From CAYXVJ01 sp050309435 (GTDB lineage: Bacteria > Bacillota > Clostridia > Saccharofermentanales > Fastidiosipilaceae): DNA of 64,000 bases. The notes below the pieces were generated by a model. That model did no database searches and was not told the origin of the DNA. It saw nothing but the letters and a program-made list of their open reading frames with translations. The position numbers were made by a program, and so were the translations under genes. The stretch lies in assembly GCA_050309435.1 (NCBI GenBank), contig JBNRMJ010000021.1, forward strand, positions 3,811 to 67,810, written 5' to 3'. The stretch's first letter is position 1. Every line of letters starts with the position of its first letter. Shown one piece after another: positions 1-8,798 of the stretch.

Positions 1-237
1 CATCATGGATCCGCTCGAACAGCAGATCGCACAACCGCTGCCCATATATCGGCAATCGCTCACTTTGGCTTCTTCGCCGATCTTGAGCTGAACCGAAATA
101 TCATCGCCGCAAGACGGGTTCTTCAGATGCACGGTTTTATAGGAAGGATCTCCGACCAGTCCCTTGTTGCGGGGGTTGGTATAGTGATCCATTATGATTT
201 GTCGAAAAAACATATCCTGATCAGAAGAGGACGTCAA
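1..237 (-). CDS. sufU: SufU-type iron-sulfur scaffold/sulfur-transfer protein (3' part outside window)
   Basis: SufU accepts persulfide sulfur from the cysteine desulfurase SufS and passes it to the SufBCD scaffold in the cytoplasm. The visible N-terminal part has the family hallmarks: MDHYTNPRNKG, then NPSCGDDI with the first zinc/sulfur ligands Cys and Asp, then GSGCAICCSSGSMM with the second ligand Cys. The gene runs off the left edge, so the last ligand is not visible. I chose a TTG start at 237 because AGGTGA lies 5 nt upstream and the extended N-terminus aligns with the usual ...YRQVIMDHY leader. ATG codons at 213 and 192 are alternatives with poorer ribosome binding sites. The TTG start overlaps the end of sufS by 17 bp, so the two are probably translationally coupled. 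sufB, the usual next gene in a sufCDSUB operon, would lie just outside the window. Confidence 0.9.
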   Translation of the reverse strand, partial: MTSSSDQDMFFRQIIMDHYTNPRNKGLVGDPSYKTVHLKNPSCGDDISVQLKIGEEAKVSDCRYMGSGCAICCSSGSMM

Positions 238-1483
238 GGAAATCACCTGCCTTCTTCGTCGTTTCGATTAAACGTTCAATCTCTTCGGGCGTATTATAAA
301 ACGCCATGCTCGCACGTAATGTCGCATTTTGCTTCAGCCAGCGCATCGTCGGCTGCGAGCAGTGATGACCTGCACGAAGTGAAATGCCTTCCCTGTCGTA
401 AACACTGGCCGCGTCATGCGGGTGAACGCCTTTGATATTAAAGCTGACAATGCCGGAGAAGTAGTTATTCGGATTGAAAATTTTCACATTTTCAAGCTCG
501 GATAAGCCGTCAACGGCCATCTTCGTCAATTCCATAACCTTCTTTTGAATGCCGCAATAGCCCAGACTGTTCATATACTCGATGGCAGCGCCCAAACCAA
601 TGACTTCCGCGATCGCGGGCGTACCGGCCTCAAAGCGATACGGAGGTTCGCGGAAAATGGATTGATGCGTGTCGACATAATCAATCATTTCACCGCCGAA
701 GATAACCGGAGGCATGGCTTCCAATAGATCGTAACGACCATAAAGGACACCCGCGCCGGTCGGTCCGTAGAGCTTATGCGCCGAGAAGGCATAGAAATCT
801 ATGCCCCAGGCCACTACCTGCGGCCGTTCGTGCACGATGCCCTGAGCACCGTCGACCACAAAAACAGCATTGTAACGATGGACGACTTCGCCGAGCTTCT
901 CCAGATCGTTTTCCGCACCCATGACATTCGTGATGTGCGAGAGACAAACCATACGGGTTCGTTCGCTCATCACGGTTTCCAGCTCCTCCGGTCGAACCAC
1001 GCCGTTCTCGTCGGGTTCGACGATGACAAGCTTCGCCTTTTGGCGAAGGGCCAGCTGCTGCCAGCTCACATAGTTCGCATGGTGTTCTGTGGGGCTGACA
1101 ACGATCTCGTCGCCTTCCTTCACATTCGACTGACCGTAACTCATCGCCACCAGGTTCAGGGAAGCGGTCGTTCCGGCCGTGAAAATAATCTCCTCGGGTT
1201 TAGAGGCTCCGATGAATTCGGCCACCTTGTGGCGGACCGCTTCGAAGGCGGTCGTAGCCTTATGAGCGACGGTATCCACCCCGCGAAACACACTGCTGCC
1301 GTACTCGCTGTAATATTGATCCATCGCATGTATGACTTCATAGGGTTTCAGCGCCGTCGCCGCATTGTTCAAATAAGCAAAGTCCTTACCGTGACTCTTT
1401 AACTTCGTCATCGGGAAGTCATCGCGCACGGCCGGATCCAGACCCGGACAGCTGCGGATTTCTTCCAAAAAATCTTTCCTCAT
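221..1483 (-). CDS. sufS: Cysteine desulfurase SufS
   Basis: A PLP-dependent class V aminotransferase-fold enzyme that takes sulfur from L-cysteine as an enzyme persulfide, giving alanine, for Fe-S cluster assembly. The 420-residue protein is the usual SufS length. The PLP Schiff-base lysine is Lys237 in SAHKLYGPTGAG and the catalytic cysteine is Cys375 in RAGHHCSQP, the short-loop (SufS/group II) arrangement. TEHHANYVSWQ (about 132-142) and DGAQG (211-215) are the cofactor-binding segments. Its start overlaps the sufD stop by 4 nt (ATGA) and its end overlaps sufU, so it sits inside a coupled operon. Group II desulfurases have low activity without SufU, which fits the adjacent gene. Confidence 0.96.
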   Translation of the reverse strand: MRKDFLEEIRSCPGLDPAVRDDFPMTKLKSHGKDFAYLNNAATALKPYEVIHAMDQYYSEYGSSVFRGVDTVAHKATTAFEAVRHKVAEFIGASKPEEIIFTAGTTASLNLVAMSYGQSNVKEGDEIVVSPTEHHANYVSWQQLALRQKAKLVIVEPDENGVVRPEELETVMSERTRMVCLSHITNVMGAENDLEKLGEVVHRYNAVFVVDGAQGIVHERPQVVAWGIDFYAFSAHKLYGPTGAGVLYGRYDLLEAMPPVIFGGEMIDYVDTHQSIFREPPYRFEAGTPAIAEVIGLGAAIEYMNSLGYCGIQKKVMELTKMAVDGLSELENVKIFNPNNYFSGIVSFNIKGVHPHDAASVYDREGISLRAGHHCSQPTMRWLKQNATLRASMAFYNTPEEIERLIETTKKAGDFLDVLF

Positions 1484-2562
1484 TGAGCCACCTTCTCCAA
1501 GAGCACATGTCTCAGGTAAGCAATCGCTCCGGCCGCAGGCGAGTCTGACGAACGGGCCATCTGGTCGATGACCGGCTGCAGATAGCCGCTTGTTACCAGC
1601 TGCTCGGCCTGAGTACGGCTCATACCGCGGCTCTGCAGATAATAAAGCGATTCTTCGTCCAGCTGACCGATACTGGCGGCATGGCCTGCCTTCAGCTCGT
1701 TTTCGTCAATCAGCAAAACAGGATAGGTATCGGCCTTGGCTGTCGGATCGAGCATCAGGAAACGGCTTTCCTGATCTCCGTAACTGCCCGTCGCGCCTTT
1801 TTCGATGAAAGTACGACCGGCAAACATGCCATAGCCCTCTGCACGAACAACACCGTGGTTATAGATATTGGACGTGGTATTGCGGGCCAGATGCTCGATC
1901 GTGGTATCGACGCGAATCTCGTCCCAGGAGTCAACGAAAATCGCCGAATTGGTATCGGCCGACGCGCCTTCTCCGGTGAGGAAAATCTGTCCGACCGAAT
2001 ATGCCGAGCTCTCCAGATTTAAGGTCTGCACATTAAAGGATGCATTGGCGGCAACCTTAACGCGATACGACAAGAGCTGCCAGCTGGCATAACCGGGATA
2101 CTTGATAATCGTGAAATGAAGCTGCGAGTTTTCTCCCTGATCGATATCCAGATAGATCGGTTCTTCCGTTTCCGCCGTGACAAGGAACAGATGAACATCT
2201 GCCTGCGCTTCGATCTTGATCTTGACGTAGCTGCCGTCTTCCCTGTTTCCGGCAATCAAAACCGGCAGAAATATCCGGCGTTTCTCGGCGGGAATGGTTA
2301 AGGAATAACCGTTAAACTCTCCCCTCACCGGCAAAGGACGTTGCGGATTCCGCTGTTTTGATTCGGCTTCTCTCGGTTTGAACTGACGCAGAATCTTCGA
2401 ACTCGGGCTGGCAATCTTCTCGAAGACGAGGGCGGGATCATGTGATTCGACGGCTTTCGATGCATCGAGCGCTTCAACAACGTTGTTGCCCAGTGCATTG
2501 ATTCGAAGCCAGCGATAATTCTCGAGACCAATCTTGGTCCGTATTAAATCGACTTTACGCAC
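1480..2562 (-). CDS. sufD: Fe-S assembly scaffold subunit SufD
   Basis: SufD pairs with SufB and the ATPase SufC in the SufBCD complex that builds Fe-S clusters. The 360-residue protein lacks obvious catalytic motifs and consists largely of the beta-helix core typical of SufB/SufD. The C-terminal half carries the diagnostic family stretch, with GRTFIEKGATGSYGDQESR around 250-268 and KAGHAASIGQLDEESLYYLQ near 297-316 containing the conserved His. It lies directly after sufC (24 nt gap) and overlaps sufS by 4 nt. SufD rather than SufB is called because of the shorter length and its position between sufC and sufS, as in sufCDSUB operons. The N-terminal 100 residues are less conserved, as is normal. 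Confidence 0.92.
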   Translation of the reverse strand: MRKVDLIRTKIGLENYRWLRINALGNNVVEALDASKAVESHDPALVFEKIASPSSKILRQFKPREAESKQRNPQRPLPVRGEFNGYSLTIPAEKRRIFLPVLIAGNREDGSYVKIKIEAQADVHLFLVTAETEEPIYLDIDQGENSQLHFTIIKYPGYASWQLLSYRVKVAANASFNVQTLNLESSAYSVGQIFLTGEGASADTNSAIFVDSWDEIRVDTTIEHLARNTTSNIYNHGVVRAEGYGMFAGRTFIEKGATGSYGDQESRFLMLDPTAKADTYPVLLIDENELKAGHAASIGQLDEESLYYLQSRGMSRTQAEQLVTSGYLQPVIDQMARSSDSPAAGAIAYLRHVLLEKVAQ

Positions 2563-2586
2563 GTTAGACTCTCCTCTCTCGTCTGC

Positions 2587-3423
2587 TTAAAAGGGCAGAC
2601 CGCCGGGAAGATCCGACGTTACGCCATGCGCCACGCTTTCTTCGTCTGATAAAACTTCAAGCCCCAGCTCCTCGCGGAGCCACTCGTAACCTTCGCGCTC
2701 CAGCTTCTCGGCCAGCGTCAGGTCGCCGGTCATGACGATTTTACCGCCCATGAGAATGTGCACGAAGTCGGGTTTGACATAATCCAAAATACGCTGATAG
2801 TGCGTGATGAGTAAAACACCCATCTCCTCGCCGCGTTCCCCGGCCAGTTCTGTTACATTGTTGCCGACAATGCGAAGAGCATCGATATCCAGACCCGAAT
2901 CGATTTCGTCGAGCATGGCAATCGCCGGCTTCAGTAGCATCATCTGGAGGATTTCGTTGCGTTTCTTTTCGCCGCCGCTGAAACCTTCGTTCAGATAACG
3001 GTTGGGCAGGTTCTGATTCATCTCCAGCTTCTCGACCGCTTCGTTCAAAGCCTTACGGAAGGGGAACAATCCGATTTGCTTGCCTTCGCCGAGGTTGGCG
3101 TTCATCGCGGTTCTCAGGAAATCCGAGTTCGTGACACCGGGAATTTCGCTGGGGTACTGCATAGCTAAAAATAAGCCGGCACGTGCTCTCTCGTCGACCG
3201 ACATTTCCAGAACATTCTTACCGTCGAGGGTAACCGATCCTCCGGTTACGCTGTAGCGGGGATGTCCCATCAATGTCGAGGCCAGAGTCGACTTACCGGT
3301 TCCGTTCGGTCCCATGATGACGTGAATTTCGCCACCTTTAATTGTAAGATCGAGATCCTTCAGAATCTGTTTTTCTTCGACCTTACAGCCCAATCCTTTA
3401 ATTTCCAATACAGGTCTTGCCAT
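2587..3423 (-). CDS. sufC: Fe-S assembly ATPase SufC
   Basis: The ABC-type ATPase of the SufBCD complex; it is soluble, with no membrane segments. From the chosen start it is 278 residues. Walker A is GPNGTGKST, the signature is the SufC-type FSGGEKKRNEI, and Walker B is AMLDEIDSGLDIDAL, where the DSGLDIDAL sequence is diagnostic of SufC. The C-terminus extends about 20 residues past the usual end. An upstream ATG at 3441 is in frame, but the start at 3423 (MARPVLEIKG) is preferred because AAAGGA lies about 7 nt upstream and matches the family N-terminus. It is the first gene of the suf operon, with a promoter presumably in the 3424-3758 gap shared with divergent hisH. Confidence 0.96.
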   Translation of the reverse strand: MARPVLEIKGLGCKVEEKQILKDLDLTIKGGEIHVIMGPNGTGKSTLASTLMGHPRYSVTGGSVTLDGKNVLEMSVDERARAGLFLAMQYPSEIPGVTNSDFLRTAMNANLGEGKQIGLFPFRKALNEAVEKLEMNQNLPNRYLNEGFSGGEKKRNEILQMMLLKPAIAMLDEIDSGLDIDALRIVGNNVTELAGERGEEMGVLLITHYQRILDYVKPDFVHILMGGKIVMTGDLTLAEKLEREGYEWLREELGLEVLSDEESVAHGVTSDLPGGLPF

Positions 3424-3758
3424 ATAGCAGTCCTTTCCCATTCGCAGAGAAAATCAATTCATCCGCGTTTTATTAAATAAAGCATATAAGTTTGAAATCT
3501 GATGTGTTTTCAAAAGTGAAAACAGACGAGTTCACACACATATACATGACACACATTATATGAATATTTGTCGATACTCATACGGTTAATATGTTACCAC
3601 ATGGCCCTCGATTTGCCTTTCCATATCTGACACAAAAGTATCAGATGGAAATGAAATCGCTTTCGACAATATTCTGATAAGTGCCGTGGCAAAAGCTCAT
3701 CTGTGATAATATTGAGGTGTAAGTACCCTATTGTTTAACACGTAGAAAGGAATCATCT
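3424..3758. other. Divergent suf/hisH intergenic region with two inverted repeats
   Basis: This 335-bp gap separates minus-strand sufC from plus-strand hisH and must hold both promoters. Seen directly: a perfect TATAAT on the minus strand at 3555-3560 and TG-T-GATAAT (extended -10 type) on the plus strand at 3702-3710, neither with a convincing -35. There is a perfect inverted repeat TGTTTTCA-AAAG-TGAAAACA at 3505-3524 and an imperfect one, ATCTGACAC/GTATCAGAT, at 3625-3646. The first lies downstream of the minus-strand TATAAT, in the suf leader. It could bind a regulator (suf operons are often controlled by Rrf2-type repressors) or form an RNA hairpin. The function is inferred only. Confidence 0.5.
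3505..3524 (-). promoter_or_regulatory. Perfect 8-bp inverted repeat in the suf leader
   Basis: TGTTTTCA and TGAAAACA are exact reverse complements separated by AAAG. The repeat lies about 80 bp upstream of the sufC start and just upstream of a possible TTATAT -10 on the minus strand. It is suited to a dimeric repressor such as an Fe-S-sensing Rrf2 protein, but no regulator gene is adjacent, so this is a candidate operator only. Confidence 0.4.
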
Positions 3759-4367
3759 ATGATTGCTATCATTGACTACGGCCGGGGTAATCTGGCTAGC
3801 GTTGCCAACAGTTTAAATCATCTTGGACTTTCCTATAAAATCGTTATGAAACCGGACGATCTTCGCGAAACAAACGCCGTCATTCTGCCCGGAGTCGGCG
3901 CATTCGACGATGCGATGAAAAGCCTTCGCGAAACGGGTCTGGCGGACGCACTGACGAAAGAAGTCGCCGCCGGAAAACCCTTTCTCGGCATCTGCCTGGG
4001 CATGCAGCTTCTTTTTGATTCCAGCGAAGAGGGCAGCGAAGCCGGACTTGGTATTCTAAAAGGGCGGGTACGCCGTTTCAACTTCGTCGACGCGGCAGCC
4101 CGAAGCCTGAAAGTACCGCATACGGGTTGGAACAGCCTGCACGTGCAAGAAGGCGACTTGCTGCTGGAAGACGGCAGCGAAGTTTACTTCGTTCACTCTT
4201 ACTATGTTTTACCCGATGATAAAACCATCGTCTCCGCAGTAACGGATTACGGCGGAAGCTTCTGTTCGGCCATCCGTCAGGATAAGATTTTCGGAGTCCA
4301 GTTTCATCCCGAAAAGAGCGGAAATGTTGGTCTGGAGATATTGAAGCGCTTCGGCGAACTCGTGTAA
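3759..4367 (+). CDS. hisH: Imidazole glycerol phosphate synthase, glutaminase subunit HisH
   Basis: A class I glutamine amidotransferase that supplies ammonia from glutamine to HisF in histidine biosynthesis, the step giving imidazole glycerol phosphate and AICAR. At 202 residues it has the normal length. The triad is complete: Cys79 in GICLGMQLLF, and His183 and Glu185 in GVQFHPEKSG. The oxyanion strand VILPGVGAFDDAM is at about 41-53. The start has AGAAAGGA about 7 nt upstream. hisF follows after 19 nt, so the two subunits are co-expressed. No other his gene is in the window, so the rest of the pathway must be encoded elsewhere. Confidence 0.96.
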   Translation: MIAIIDYGRGNLASVANSLNHLGLSYKIVMKPDDLRETNAVILPGVGAFDDAMKSLRETGLADALTKEVAAGKPFLGICLGMQLLFDSSEEGSEAGLGILKGRVRRFNFVDAAARSLKVPHTGWNSLHVQEGDLLLEDGSEVYFVHSYYVLPDDKTIVSAVTDYGGSFCSAIRQDKIFGVQFHPEKSGNVGLEILKRFGELV

Positions 4368-4386
4368 TGAAAGTATCGGAGGAATT

Positions 4387-5151
4387 ATGTTAGCAAAACG
4401 AATCATCCCCTGTCTGGATGTAAAAGGCGGACGCATTGTCAAAGGAACCAATTTCATTGATCTGAGAGACGTGGGCGACCCCGTCGAAACCGCCGCCGCT
4501 TATAATGCGGCCGGTGCCGACGAGCTGGTCTTCCTGGACATATCCGCGACGATTGAAGGACGCGTCACCATGATCGAAGTCGTGCGCCAGATTGCCGCGC
4601 GCCTCTTCATCCCGTTTACCGTCGGCGGCGGCATTCGCAAGCTCGACGATATCCGCGGTCTGCTTCGGGCCGGTGCGGATAAAATCTCGCTGAACTCGGC
4701 CGCGGTCGAGAATCCGGACTTAATCACGCAGGCATCAAGCGAATTCGGCAGTCAATGCGTAGTCCTGGCCATCGATGCCAAATGGAACGAGGAATTATCG
4801 CACTACGAGGTATATACCCATGGAGGTCGTCAGAACACCGGCATCGATGTGCTGGACTGGGCGAAGGAAGGCGTGGTACGCGGTGCCGGCGAAATACTAT
4901 TAACTTCGATGGACAGAGACGGCACGAAACAAGGCTACGACAATCGCCTGAATAAAATGGTGTCGGAGATCGTGCCGGTGCCGATCATCGCCTCGGGCGG
5001 CGCGGGCCGCATGGCTGATTTCGCGCAAGCCATTACCGAGGGCGGTGTCGACGGTGTCCTGGCCGCAAGCTTGTTTCACTTCGGAGAAGTCAGCATAGGC
5101 GACCTCAAGTCGTATCTAAGCGAGCGGGGTATTCCCGTCAGACGGTCCTGA
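4387..5151 (+). CDS. hisF: Imidazole glycerol phosphate synthase, cyclase subunit HisF
   Basis: A TIM-barrel cyclase that converts PRFAR and ammonia from HisH to imidazole glycerol phosphate and AICAR. The 254 residues include both catalytic aspartates in their standard positions, Asp11 (IIPCLDVKGG) and Asp130 (VLAIDAKW). Phosphate-binding segments TVGGGIR (about 78-84) and IIASGGAG (near 222-229) mark the two half-barrels. GGAGGA precedes the ATG. This is a canonical HisF rather than a WbuZ-like surface-polysaccharide homologue, judging from the intact active site. A strong hairpin (5175-5212) ends the transcript. Confidence 0.96.
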   Translation: MLAKRIIPCLDVKGGRIVKGTNFIDLRDVGDPVETAAAYNAAGADELVFLDISATIEGRVTMIEVVRQIAARLFIPFTVGGGIRKLDDIRGLLRAGADKISLNSAAVENPDLITQASSEFGSQCVVLAIDAKWNEELSHYEVYTHGGRQNTGIDVLDWAKEGVVRGAGEILLTSMDRDGTKQGYDNRLNKMVSEIVPVPIIASGGAGRMADFAQAITEGGVDGVLAASLFHFGEVSIGDLKSYLSERGIPVRRS

Positions 5152-5174
5152 TCGAACACATAACGACAAATGTA

Positions 5175-5212
5175 AATGACCCGGTTTTCCACATTCGGAA
5201 CACCGGGTCATT
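5175..5212. terminator. Bidirectional terminator between hisF and glmS
   Basis: A perfect 11-bp stem AATGACCCGGT/ACCGGGTCATT whose loop can extend by TTCC/GGAA. It sits between convergent hisF and glmS; the minus-strand side is followed by a T-rich run, so it probably serves mainly glmS but can stop both. Confidence 0.8.
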
Positions 5213-5262
5213 GATAACTCCGCATTTTTCATTCATAAATCGTGATATTTTCAATAAAGGGT

Positions 5263-7089
5263 TCATTCCACGGTAACGGACTTAGCCAGATTCCGGGGCT
5301 TATCCACATCGTTTCCGTTCAATGCGGAAATGTAGTACGCCAACAACTGCAGAGGTACTATCGTCGGCAGGGCCTGCAGATCGGGCGTCGATCTTGGAAC
5401 ACGAATCACGTAATCCGCCACTTGCTCTACCGAACTGTCGTCTTCCTGAATTACCGCCAGAATAACCGCTCCTCTGGCCTTCACTTCTCTGATATTGCTG
5501 ATCATTTTCTCGCGGAGTTTGTCCTGCGTGACGATCGCAACGACCAGAGTCCCCTCCGAGATAAGGGAAATCGGACCATGTTTCAACTCGCCGGCCGGAC
5601 TGGCTTCGGAATGAATGTAGGAGATCTCTTTTAGCTTCAGGGAAGCTTCCAAAGATAACGAATAGTCCAGTGCTCGTCCGATGAAAAAGACATCGTGATT
5701 CGCGTAAAATTTCGAAGACAAAAACTGCACTTCGGCAAGGTCCTTGAGCCCGGCGGCAATCAAGTCGGGAACTGCCAGATAATCCCTTTGCATGTTGAGA
5801 AGCTCTTCGCTGCCGAGTTTTCCGCTTTCCTGTCCGATGTAAGCACATAGTAAAGCCAGCGCCGCCACCTGACAGCTGTACGCTTTCGTCGTGGCCACGG
5901 ATATCTCCGGACCGGCCCAGGTATAAAAACTGTGATCGGCTTCGCGAGCAATCGAAGAACCCAAGACATTTACGATCGCCAGCGTAACGGCCCCACGTCG
6001 TTTTGCCTCGCGCAGGGCGGCCAGACTGTCGGCTGTTTCACCTGATTGGCTGATGACCACAACCAGTTGATCGGGATCCACCAGAGGATTGCGGTAGCGA
6101 AACTCCGAGGCGATCTCCACATCGACCGGTATTCTGAGGCGTGATTCGATCAGATCTTTTCCGATACGGCCCGCATGGTATGCCGATCCGCAGCCGACAA
6201 TGTGAACCTTGGACAAACGACGGAGCCAGTCCGGATCGAAATGAATCTTGTCCAGATTGAAACGACCCCGGGCAATTCGCGGCCGAATCGTATCCAGAAG
6301 CGCTTTGGGCTGCTCCATGATCTCTTTCATCATGAAGTGTTCGTAACCGCCCTTTTCTGCCGCAGCCACATCCCAGTCGATATGTGTGATTTCTTTCGTG
6401 ATCTCTTCTTGATCCATATTATAGAAACGGATCCGATCCCCGCTAACGTCCGCGATCTCGTTGTCGTTCATGATATAAATATCACGGGTATGAGCCAGGA
6501 CAGCCGGGATATCCGAAGCGATGACATTCTCTGCTTCGCCTCGTCCGACGATAAGAGGACTGTCTTTTCTCGCTGCGATAAAATGATCTTTTTCGTCCAG
6601 GCTAACGACCGCCAGCGCATAAGAACCTTCCAGGCGATGTAAAACCTTAACCAGAGTCGCACGTAAATCACCCTGGTCGTAATACTCGATCATATGAGAG
6701 ATAACTTCGGTATCCGTATCCGAAACGAAGTCGAAGCCGCGGCGTTTCATTTTATCTTTCAGATACTGATAGTTTTCGATAATCCCGTTATGCACAACGG
6801 CAAAGCGCCCCCCCTGAGACAGATGCGGATGGCTGTTTTCATCCGAAGGCTCGCCGTGAGTGGCCCAGCGGGTATGACCGATACCGATCCTGCCTTGTAC
6901 CGCCGCGCCGTTATCGGTTAAATCGGCCAGCTTTTGGAGTCTTCCTTTACACTTTTTAACTTGAATCTCTTCGGGATTTAAGACCGCAATACCGGCCGAG
7001 TCATAGCCTCTGTATTCCAGTTTAGCCAGACCTGCCAAAAGAACAGGTGCCGCGGCTTTCGCCCCGGCATAACCCATGATTCCGCACAT
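5263..7089 (-). CDS. glmS: Glutamine-fructose-6-phosphate aminotransferase (isomerizing)
   Basis: Makes glucosamine-6-phosphate from fructose-6-phosphate and glutamine, the entry to peptidoglycan amino sugars. The start at 7089 gives MCGIMGYAG, exposing the catalytic N-terminal cysteine after Met removal; GAGAGGAA lies upstream. The 608 residues comprise an N-terminal Ntn glutaminase domain (1 to about 235, with GIGHTRWATHG and HNGIIENY), then two SIS isomerase domains (about 285-590, with SQSGETADSLAALREAK and EASLKLKEISYIHSEA), and the typical end DKPRNLAKSVTVE. It follows purA after 65 bp and is probably in the same transcript. That gap has no room for, and no sign of, a glmS ribozyme. Confidence 0.97.
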   Translation of the reverse strand: MCGIMGYAGAKAAAPVLLAGLAKLEYRGYDSAGIAVLNPEEIQVKKCKGRLQKLADLTDNGAAVQGRIGIGHTRWATHGEPSDENSHPHLSQGGRFAVVHNGIIENYQYLKDKMKRRGFDFVSDTDTEVISHMIEYYDQGDLRATLVKVLHRLEGSYALAVVSLDEKDHFIAARKDSPLIVGRGEAENVIASDIPAVLAHTRDIYIMNDNEIADVSGDRIRFYNMDQEEITKEITHIDWDVAAAEKGGYEHFMMKEIMEQPKALLDTIRPRIARGRFNLDKIHFDPDWLRRLSKVHIVGCGSAYHAGRIGKDLIESRLRIPVDVEIASEFRYRNPLVDPDQLVVVISQSGETADSLAALREAKRRGAVTLAIVNVLGSSIAREADHSFYTWAGPEISVATTKAYSCQVAALALLCAYIGQESGKLGSEELLNMQRDYLAVPDLIAAGLKDLAEVQFLSSKFYANHDVFFIGRALDYSLSLEASLKLKEISYIHSEASPAGELKHGPISLISEGTLVVAIVTQDKLREKMISNIREVKARGAVILAVIQEDDSSVEQVADYVIRVPRSTPDLQALPTIVPLQLLAYYISALNGNDVDKPRNLAKSVTVE

Positions 7090-7154
7090 TATGATGATTC
7101 CTCTCTGCTGTTCGGCCAAGTCGCAGTCATTCCTGCGAGATCACCTGTCTGGGT

Positions 7155-8432
7155 TTAGCGTCTGATTACCGCGTCGCGGCTGGCACCGACCGAGATATAA
7201 CGAATCGGACAACCCATCAAATCTTCGATGCGATTGACGTAATCTTGAGCTTCGACAGGCAGTTCATCGAAATTTCGACAATCGTCGACAGCCTGCTGCC
7301 AGCCCGGCCAGTATTCAATGATCGCTTCGCAACGATCGAGAAGACCCGGGAAGGGGAGATAATCCAGACGCTGTCCGTCAAGCGAATAAGCGACACAAAC
7401 GGGGATTTCTTTTAGGCCCGAAAGAATATCCAGCTTCGTAAGCGCCAGTTGCGTGGCCCCTTGAACACGAACGCCGTAGCGGGATGCCGGCACATCGAAA
7501 CCGCCGACACGACGCGGACGGCCCGTGGCCGCACCATATTCGCCTCCGGCTTCGCGCAGTGCGTCTCCGGCCGAATCTTTCATCTCCGCGATGAAAGGGC
7601 CTTCGCCGACACAAGACGAATAGGCTTTCATGATACCGATGCATTCATCGAGCGGCACGCCGGGGATGCCGGCTCCGATCGGCGCATAGGCCGCCAGCGG
7701 CGATGAACTGGAGGTATAAGGATAAATACCGAACTCGATGTCCCGAAGAGCACCGAGCTGGGCTTCGCAGAGCACGCGCTTGCCTGCTTTTACGGCTTGA
7801 TCCAAAAGCAGTCCGGTGTCGCGAATATAAGGTTTGATGATTTCGCCATGGGTCAGCGTCCACTCCAGAATCTCGTCAACGGATATAGCTTCATGTCCGT
7901 AGCCGTCCCGGATCATCAGGTTTTTCCACTTGATAATACCTTCGAGGCGATGGCGCAGATGCTCTTTTCCCAGGAGGAGCTCACCGATTTGAATACCTTT
8001 TTTCATATACTTATCGGCGTATACCGGTGCGATTCCGCGCAGAGTGGAGCCGTACTTCTCACCTGCCAGCCTCTCCTCTTCGAGCTTATCCTGAAGAACA
8101 TGGTAGGGAAAACAGATCATGGCACGATCCGAGATCACAAGTTGCTCTTTTTCCAGATGGAAGCCGCCTTCTTCGAGCTGCCGAATCTCTCTTACCAGAT
8201 GAGCGATGTCGATCACCATCCCGTTACCAAGCACATTGACGACACCCGGGTTAAAAATTCCCGACGGCAATAAATTCAAAACGAATTTCCCATAGGGATT
8301 GATGACTGTGTGACCGGCATTGTTGCCTCCCTGATAGCGCACGACATAATCGAAGTCTTTTGCTATCAAATCAACCATACGGCCTTTTCCTTCATCGCCC
8401 CAATTGATTCCTACAATGGCTTCCAAGCTCAT
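7155..8432 (-). CDS. purA: Adenylosuccinate synthetase
   Basis: GTP-dependent ligation of aspartate to IMP, the first committed step to AMP. The 425 residues match the family length. The N-terminal loop WGDEGKG (11-17) has the catalytic Asp13, and His41 is in GGNNAGHTVI. TGRPRRVGGFD near 305-315 and the GTP-binding KLDILSG (about 352-358) are also present. The gene is transcribed from a promoter in the gap to its right (candidate -10 TATAAT at 8506-8511, minus strand) and is followed by glmS. Confidence 0.97.
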   Translation of the reverse strand: MSLEAIVGINWGDEGKGRMVDLIAKDFDYVVRYQGGNNAGHTVINPYGKFVLNLLPSGIFNPGVVNVLGNGMVIDIAHLVREIRQLEEGGFHLEKEQLVISDRAMICFPYHVLQDKLEEERLAGEKYGSTLRGIAPVYADKYMKKGIQIGELLLGKEHLRHRLEGIIKWKNLMIRDGYGHEAISVDEILEWTLTHGEIIKPYIRDTGLLLDQAVKAGKRVLCEAQLGALRDIEFGIYPYTSSSSPLAAYAPIGAGIPGVPLDECIGIMKAYSSCVGEGPFIAEMKDSAGDALREAGGEYGAATGRPRRVGGFDVPASRYGVRVQGATQLALTKLDILSGLKEIPVCVAYSLDGQRLDYLPFPGLLDRCEAIIEYWPGWQQAVDDCRNFDELPVEAQDYVNRIEDLMGCPIRYISVGASRDAVIRR

Positions 8433-8505
8433 GTAGTTCCCCTTCCAGATCCTTTCCGGATCATTTCGCCCGATTCACGAACGTAAAATAAAATGCTACG
8501 AAATC

Positions 8506-8511
8506 ATTATA
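8506..8511 (-). promoter_or_regulatory. Candidate purA -10 element
   Basis: A perfect TATAAT in the minus-strand sense about 75 bp upstream of the purA start. The -35 position is a run of T, so the match is one-sided. Confidence 0.45.
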
Positions 8512-8695
8512 ATTTCTCGACGACAGTGAAAAAATCACTATTTTGCAAATTTTTTGAACGATTTTCGAAACAGAGCCGGCGGAATCAGGGATGTAAAAGG
8601 CGAATAGTTAGGCTAATTAAGCCTGATGAACTCGAAGCCTGGTTTCAACTTGAGCATTTATCCGACTATACATTCTGTTTCTATTAGAAAAATAA

Positions 8696-8715
8696 GAGGC
8701 GGTCTTCACCGCCTC
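8696..8715 (-). terminator. Terminator of the ABC exporter operon
   Basis: Perfect 8-bp stem GAGGCGGT/ACCGCCTC with a 4-nt loop. In the minus-strand sense it is followed by TTATTTTTC, a good U-tract. It ends the marR-exporter transcript before purA. Confidence 0.8.
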
Positions 8716-8798
8716 CCTTTCATTGGAGCTTATGCATGCATTCCTGTTTTGAACTTGATTGTGCGACTTGGCTCGACTCTCGCCTGTACTTCGGATCA

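Noticed and set aside
4387..5151. Possibility that hisHF is a surface-polysaccharide amidotransferase pair
   Set aside because: HisF Asp11 and Asp130 and the HisH triad are all intact and no polysaccharide genes adjoin.
7090..7154. Possible glmS ribozyme/riboswitch upstream of glmS
   Set aside because: The gap is only 65 bp and none of the conserved ribozyme core is recognisable; glmS probably shares the purA transcript.
8433..8690. Possible purine riboswitch in the purA leader
   Set aside because: The leader is long enough, but I could not find the three-helix core or the conserved junction bases; only simple short hairpins are present.
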